Assembly (NCBI GenBank): GCA_003342895.1
Contig: PTFA01000055.1
Coordinates: 1-64,000, forward strand
Length of the DNA stretch: 64,000 nucleotides
Source: Casuarius casuarius
Taxonomy: Eukaryota > Chordata > Aves > Casuariiformes > Casuariidae
Direction of reading: 5' to 3'
In this document: positions 61,491 to 64,000 of the stretch, in pieces
Position numbering within the stretch: the first letter of the stretch is position 1
Layout of the letters: each line of letters opens with the position of its first letter
Translations under genes and position numbers: made by a program
Notes under the pieces: generated by a model
What the model was told of the DNA's origin: nothing
Database searches by the model: none
The model's input: the letters and a program-made list of their open reading frames with translations, nothing else

Positions 61491-64000
61491 TGTTTGGATT
61501 GAGAAAGCTATCAATCATGCAGCTTAATCGATGCTGCTCTTCACAGCTGTCAGTGCTAGCCAGTGAGTCTCATGCATATTAATGTTGTAATTTATTGAAG
61601 CTTTTTAACAAATCATATGATACCTGGTGGGACACTGAAAAAGAGAACACAAGACATCAGGATAATAAATGAGAGTGGTGTATACTATGGAAGGATGGTG
61701 AAAGTCCTTTAATCATTGTCCAATTTCTGGTCCCTCATGAAGAAACAATGGCACCAAAAAAAGCCTCAAGCCCATGAGTAACTTCAGCTTCTCGTCAATA
61801 AATTATTACCAGTTTGATATTTCCCCTTCTAATTGCTGATGCAACATATAAAATATTAATTACTGTTCCTACATATTAAGCTGGACAGCTGGGGAGCCCC
61901 TTACAAGCATACTACTGTAAGTTGCAGGTCATTTTGAAAAGATATCTCTGGGGACTTGGATAAGTTTTTCAGAACTGCTGGCAAATTGGAGAAGACAGTA
62001 GAAATTAGAGTGATTTCATTGGTTAAGTCAGCAGAGAGAGGTTGCTTGCAGGCTGCACGATAATGTCTACGCTGCCTTCAGGTCTGTCAGCTAAAATTAA
62101 TGACTTGCTGCAAACTAGAAAGGACTGTTTTGTGTGAGCTGCTGGGGATAAAACAGCTTTGCAAGGTCACATTCTGTGAACACTATATTCCTCATTAACC
62201 TCCGCCTGGACTAATCACCAGTGAAAAATAAAATCCCAATGGAGACATATGATAAAAAGGCAGTAATATCTGATTATATTTGGGAGGCCAACATGAGGTG
62301 ACTGAGTATACTCTGTAAACAACATATTCAGCTAGGTAAGACTTCAGAGGAGCAAAACCAGTTTTTATTGGAATCAGAAGTAAAATACGAATATATTCAG
62401 TACCTGAGAATGAAGTATGGTGCTATGATATTTACGTTCTAACAATATGTATTTCTTATTTAAAACACAGCTTCCATGTGTTTTAATTTCTTTCTTAATT
62501 TTTCACTGTCCAACAATATTAATCACAAGGGAGAGATTTCTTTATGTTAAATGAGGACGACAAAACTTTTTTCTTTTACCCTTTATCTGTTTTGTCCATT
62601 TAGATTGCTAAAAGAGAGCATGTAAAGGGAGGAAAGAGAGAACAAGATCTGAGACTTTAGATTCTTTGCCAGAAAATGGTATTTTTGACCTTTAGCCTGG
62701 ACAAATCAGTTTGTCCAAAATGATTTGAAAGATACGCTCAAAAAACCCATCACATCAAATAATAACTCATTCTTAGCCAATACAGTGGAAAATCTATATA
62801 GTTCACGTCATACATTGGTAAAGTGATGTTACACTAGTTCTCAGCAAATTATGCCATGATACCACACTCTATGCATACAGTGAGACCGTCTGTTTTTCAG
62901 TGAACTTACTGACAGCAGTGAAGTGAGCATACTTTGGTAGCCCTTTGGAGCTGCTGTTTTTCTTGGGAAGGAAGGAAGAAACTTGTAAGAGTTTCTTGGG
63001 AGTGTGTGGCTTTTTCATTCTGCAGTCTCCCCTCTGGGAGGCTGTGGGGTCAAAATCCATTTTGATTGATTATGCTAATATTTTTCAGATTTGGCCTATT
63101 GTACCTTAAGTAATAGATAACCTAAACTAAGTTCCACATATTACATAATTCTCTCTGGAATGATAGTGAGAATCTGATATTAATATAGTGCATGGTGAAT
63201 GCAATGCTTTTCTTCTATTTTTTCCCATCTTCATTATCACATCAGAAAGATGATAAACATACCCAGAGAACTTCATTATTTTTCCTAAACTGAAATATGG
63301 AAGCCATTTTGTTGTTATTTATCATAGAGAATGCAAACCTACTAAGCAGTAGTTTTTCTGCATATACTGTTAAAACAGTACATGTTGCATATTTCTGCTT
63401 TTATTGAACTATTACTCTTGCCTAATACTTTGTTAACTTCATTCTGGAAGATTATGCCTTTAGTGTTAGCACAGCATATCATGAACTAGCATGGTTAGTG
63501 ACAATGTATTGTAATGTTAGAATAACCCTGCTTACGTTGATCCTAATCAGATCTGACACTGAAAGTATTTTAAGGCTATGCAAAAGGTGATTATCTAAAA
63601 ACTTACTCAGCAGAACACTTCCAAGTGATTTTGTACAGATCTAGCACTTGTAGTTTCCTGCTGAATACTTATTTTCTTTTAAGGTAAAAATCTGTGGCTT
63701 TGGCAATTAGTTGTGGAAGCAAGTGGAGCCTGGCCAGGCAAAAATAAATCTACACTTGTTATGACTGATATAAGTTGATGTTTCAGGCCTTCCTTGTTCA
63801 AGAGAGCCAATGGAAAAAGGTGGTCCAGATTTATCCTGGTGCTAACTTCCAGCACCTTATCATGATGCCTAATTTAGAGCAATCCTTTATCTTAGGCTCC
63901 CCTATAGACAGAAGGCAACTTAGACCATCTTAAATCTGAATTGCCACTGAAAGTTTCTCTCTGTCTCTCCATGAAGTGTAGAGGGAACCTAAGATAAATA
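61491..64000. other. Unique DNA with homeodomain-motif-rich intervals
   Basis: The interval 61505-61640 contains an octamer-like ATGCATATTAAT and several TAAT/ATTA cores; 62020-62345 likewise holds many TAAT cores with mixed composition. No coding frame or repeat is recognised. These are candidates for conserved enhancers, but conservation cannot be tested here. Confidence 0.35.

Overview
This window looks like intergenic or intronic DNA from a bird. The evidence is: several copies of CR1, the dominant avian LINE, with the characteristic octamer 3' ends (ATTCTATG / ATTCTGTG type); a chicken-repeat-like ancient CR1; a weathered MIR-type SINE; an endogenous retrovirus LTR; generally AT-rich sequence; few interspersed repeats; and two short runs of N next to long poly-T tracts, typical of a draft vertebrate assembly. 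No bacterial, plasmid or phage gene organisation is present. Almost all open frames of 60-150 codons read as chance frames: they lack recognisable domains, overlap on both strands and often run through simple repeats or transposon remnants.

Layout. 1-787: start of an endogenous retrovirus on the minus strand. The internal region runs off the left edge, and the window holds a tRNA-Ser-type primer binding site followed by a complete-looking 5' LTR of about 714 bp. 1321-1797: young-looking 5'-truncated CR1 (minus) with an unbroken C-terminal ORF2 fragment. 1800-19800: low-repeat AT-rich DNA with a CA microsatellite (about 4990), a perfect 21-bp tandem duplication (5881), an ancient CR1 (about 10480-10990), an assembly gap (15029-15060) and a TA/TG microsatellite (16507). 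19815-20493: CR1 (plus) with a broken ORF2. 20500-38480: mostly unique DNA with three G-quadruplex-type tracts and an old CR1 end near 33965. 38485-38516: T15-G17 block. 39337-39442: CR1 3' end. 42868-42897: TG/G10 tract. 44332-44442: assembly gap inside a T-rich block with a suspicious GC-rich island. 48775-49090: possible LTR remnant. 49395-49560: MIR-like SINE. 50750-51732: CR1 remnants. 52760-53095: isolated CpG-rich patch with good splice donors. 53100-64000: unique DNA, parts of which (58600-58780, 59700-60080, 61500-62340) look like possible conserved non-coding elements.

Genes. I found no protein-coding gene that I can name. The best hint is a chain of short splice-flanked open segments on the plus strand (27469-27543, 29804-29876 or 41050-41089, 43202-43302) whose reading phases agree and end in a stop codon. 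Such chains arise easily by chance, so it is offered as a weak candidate only. No tRNA, rRNA, CRISPR array or operon was seen, and I saw no convincing new biological system. The most informative objects are the tRNA-Ser-primed ERV at the left edge, the CpG patch at 53 kb, the strong G-quadruplex tracts and the assembly anomalies.
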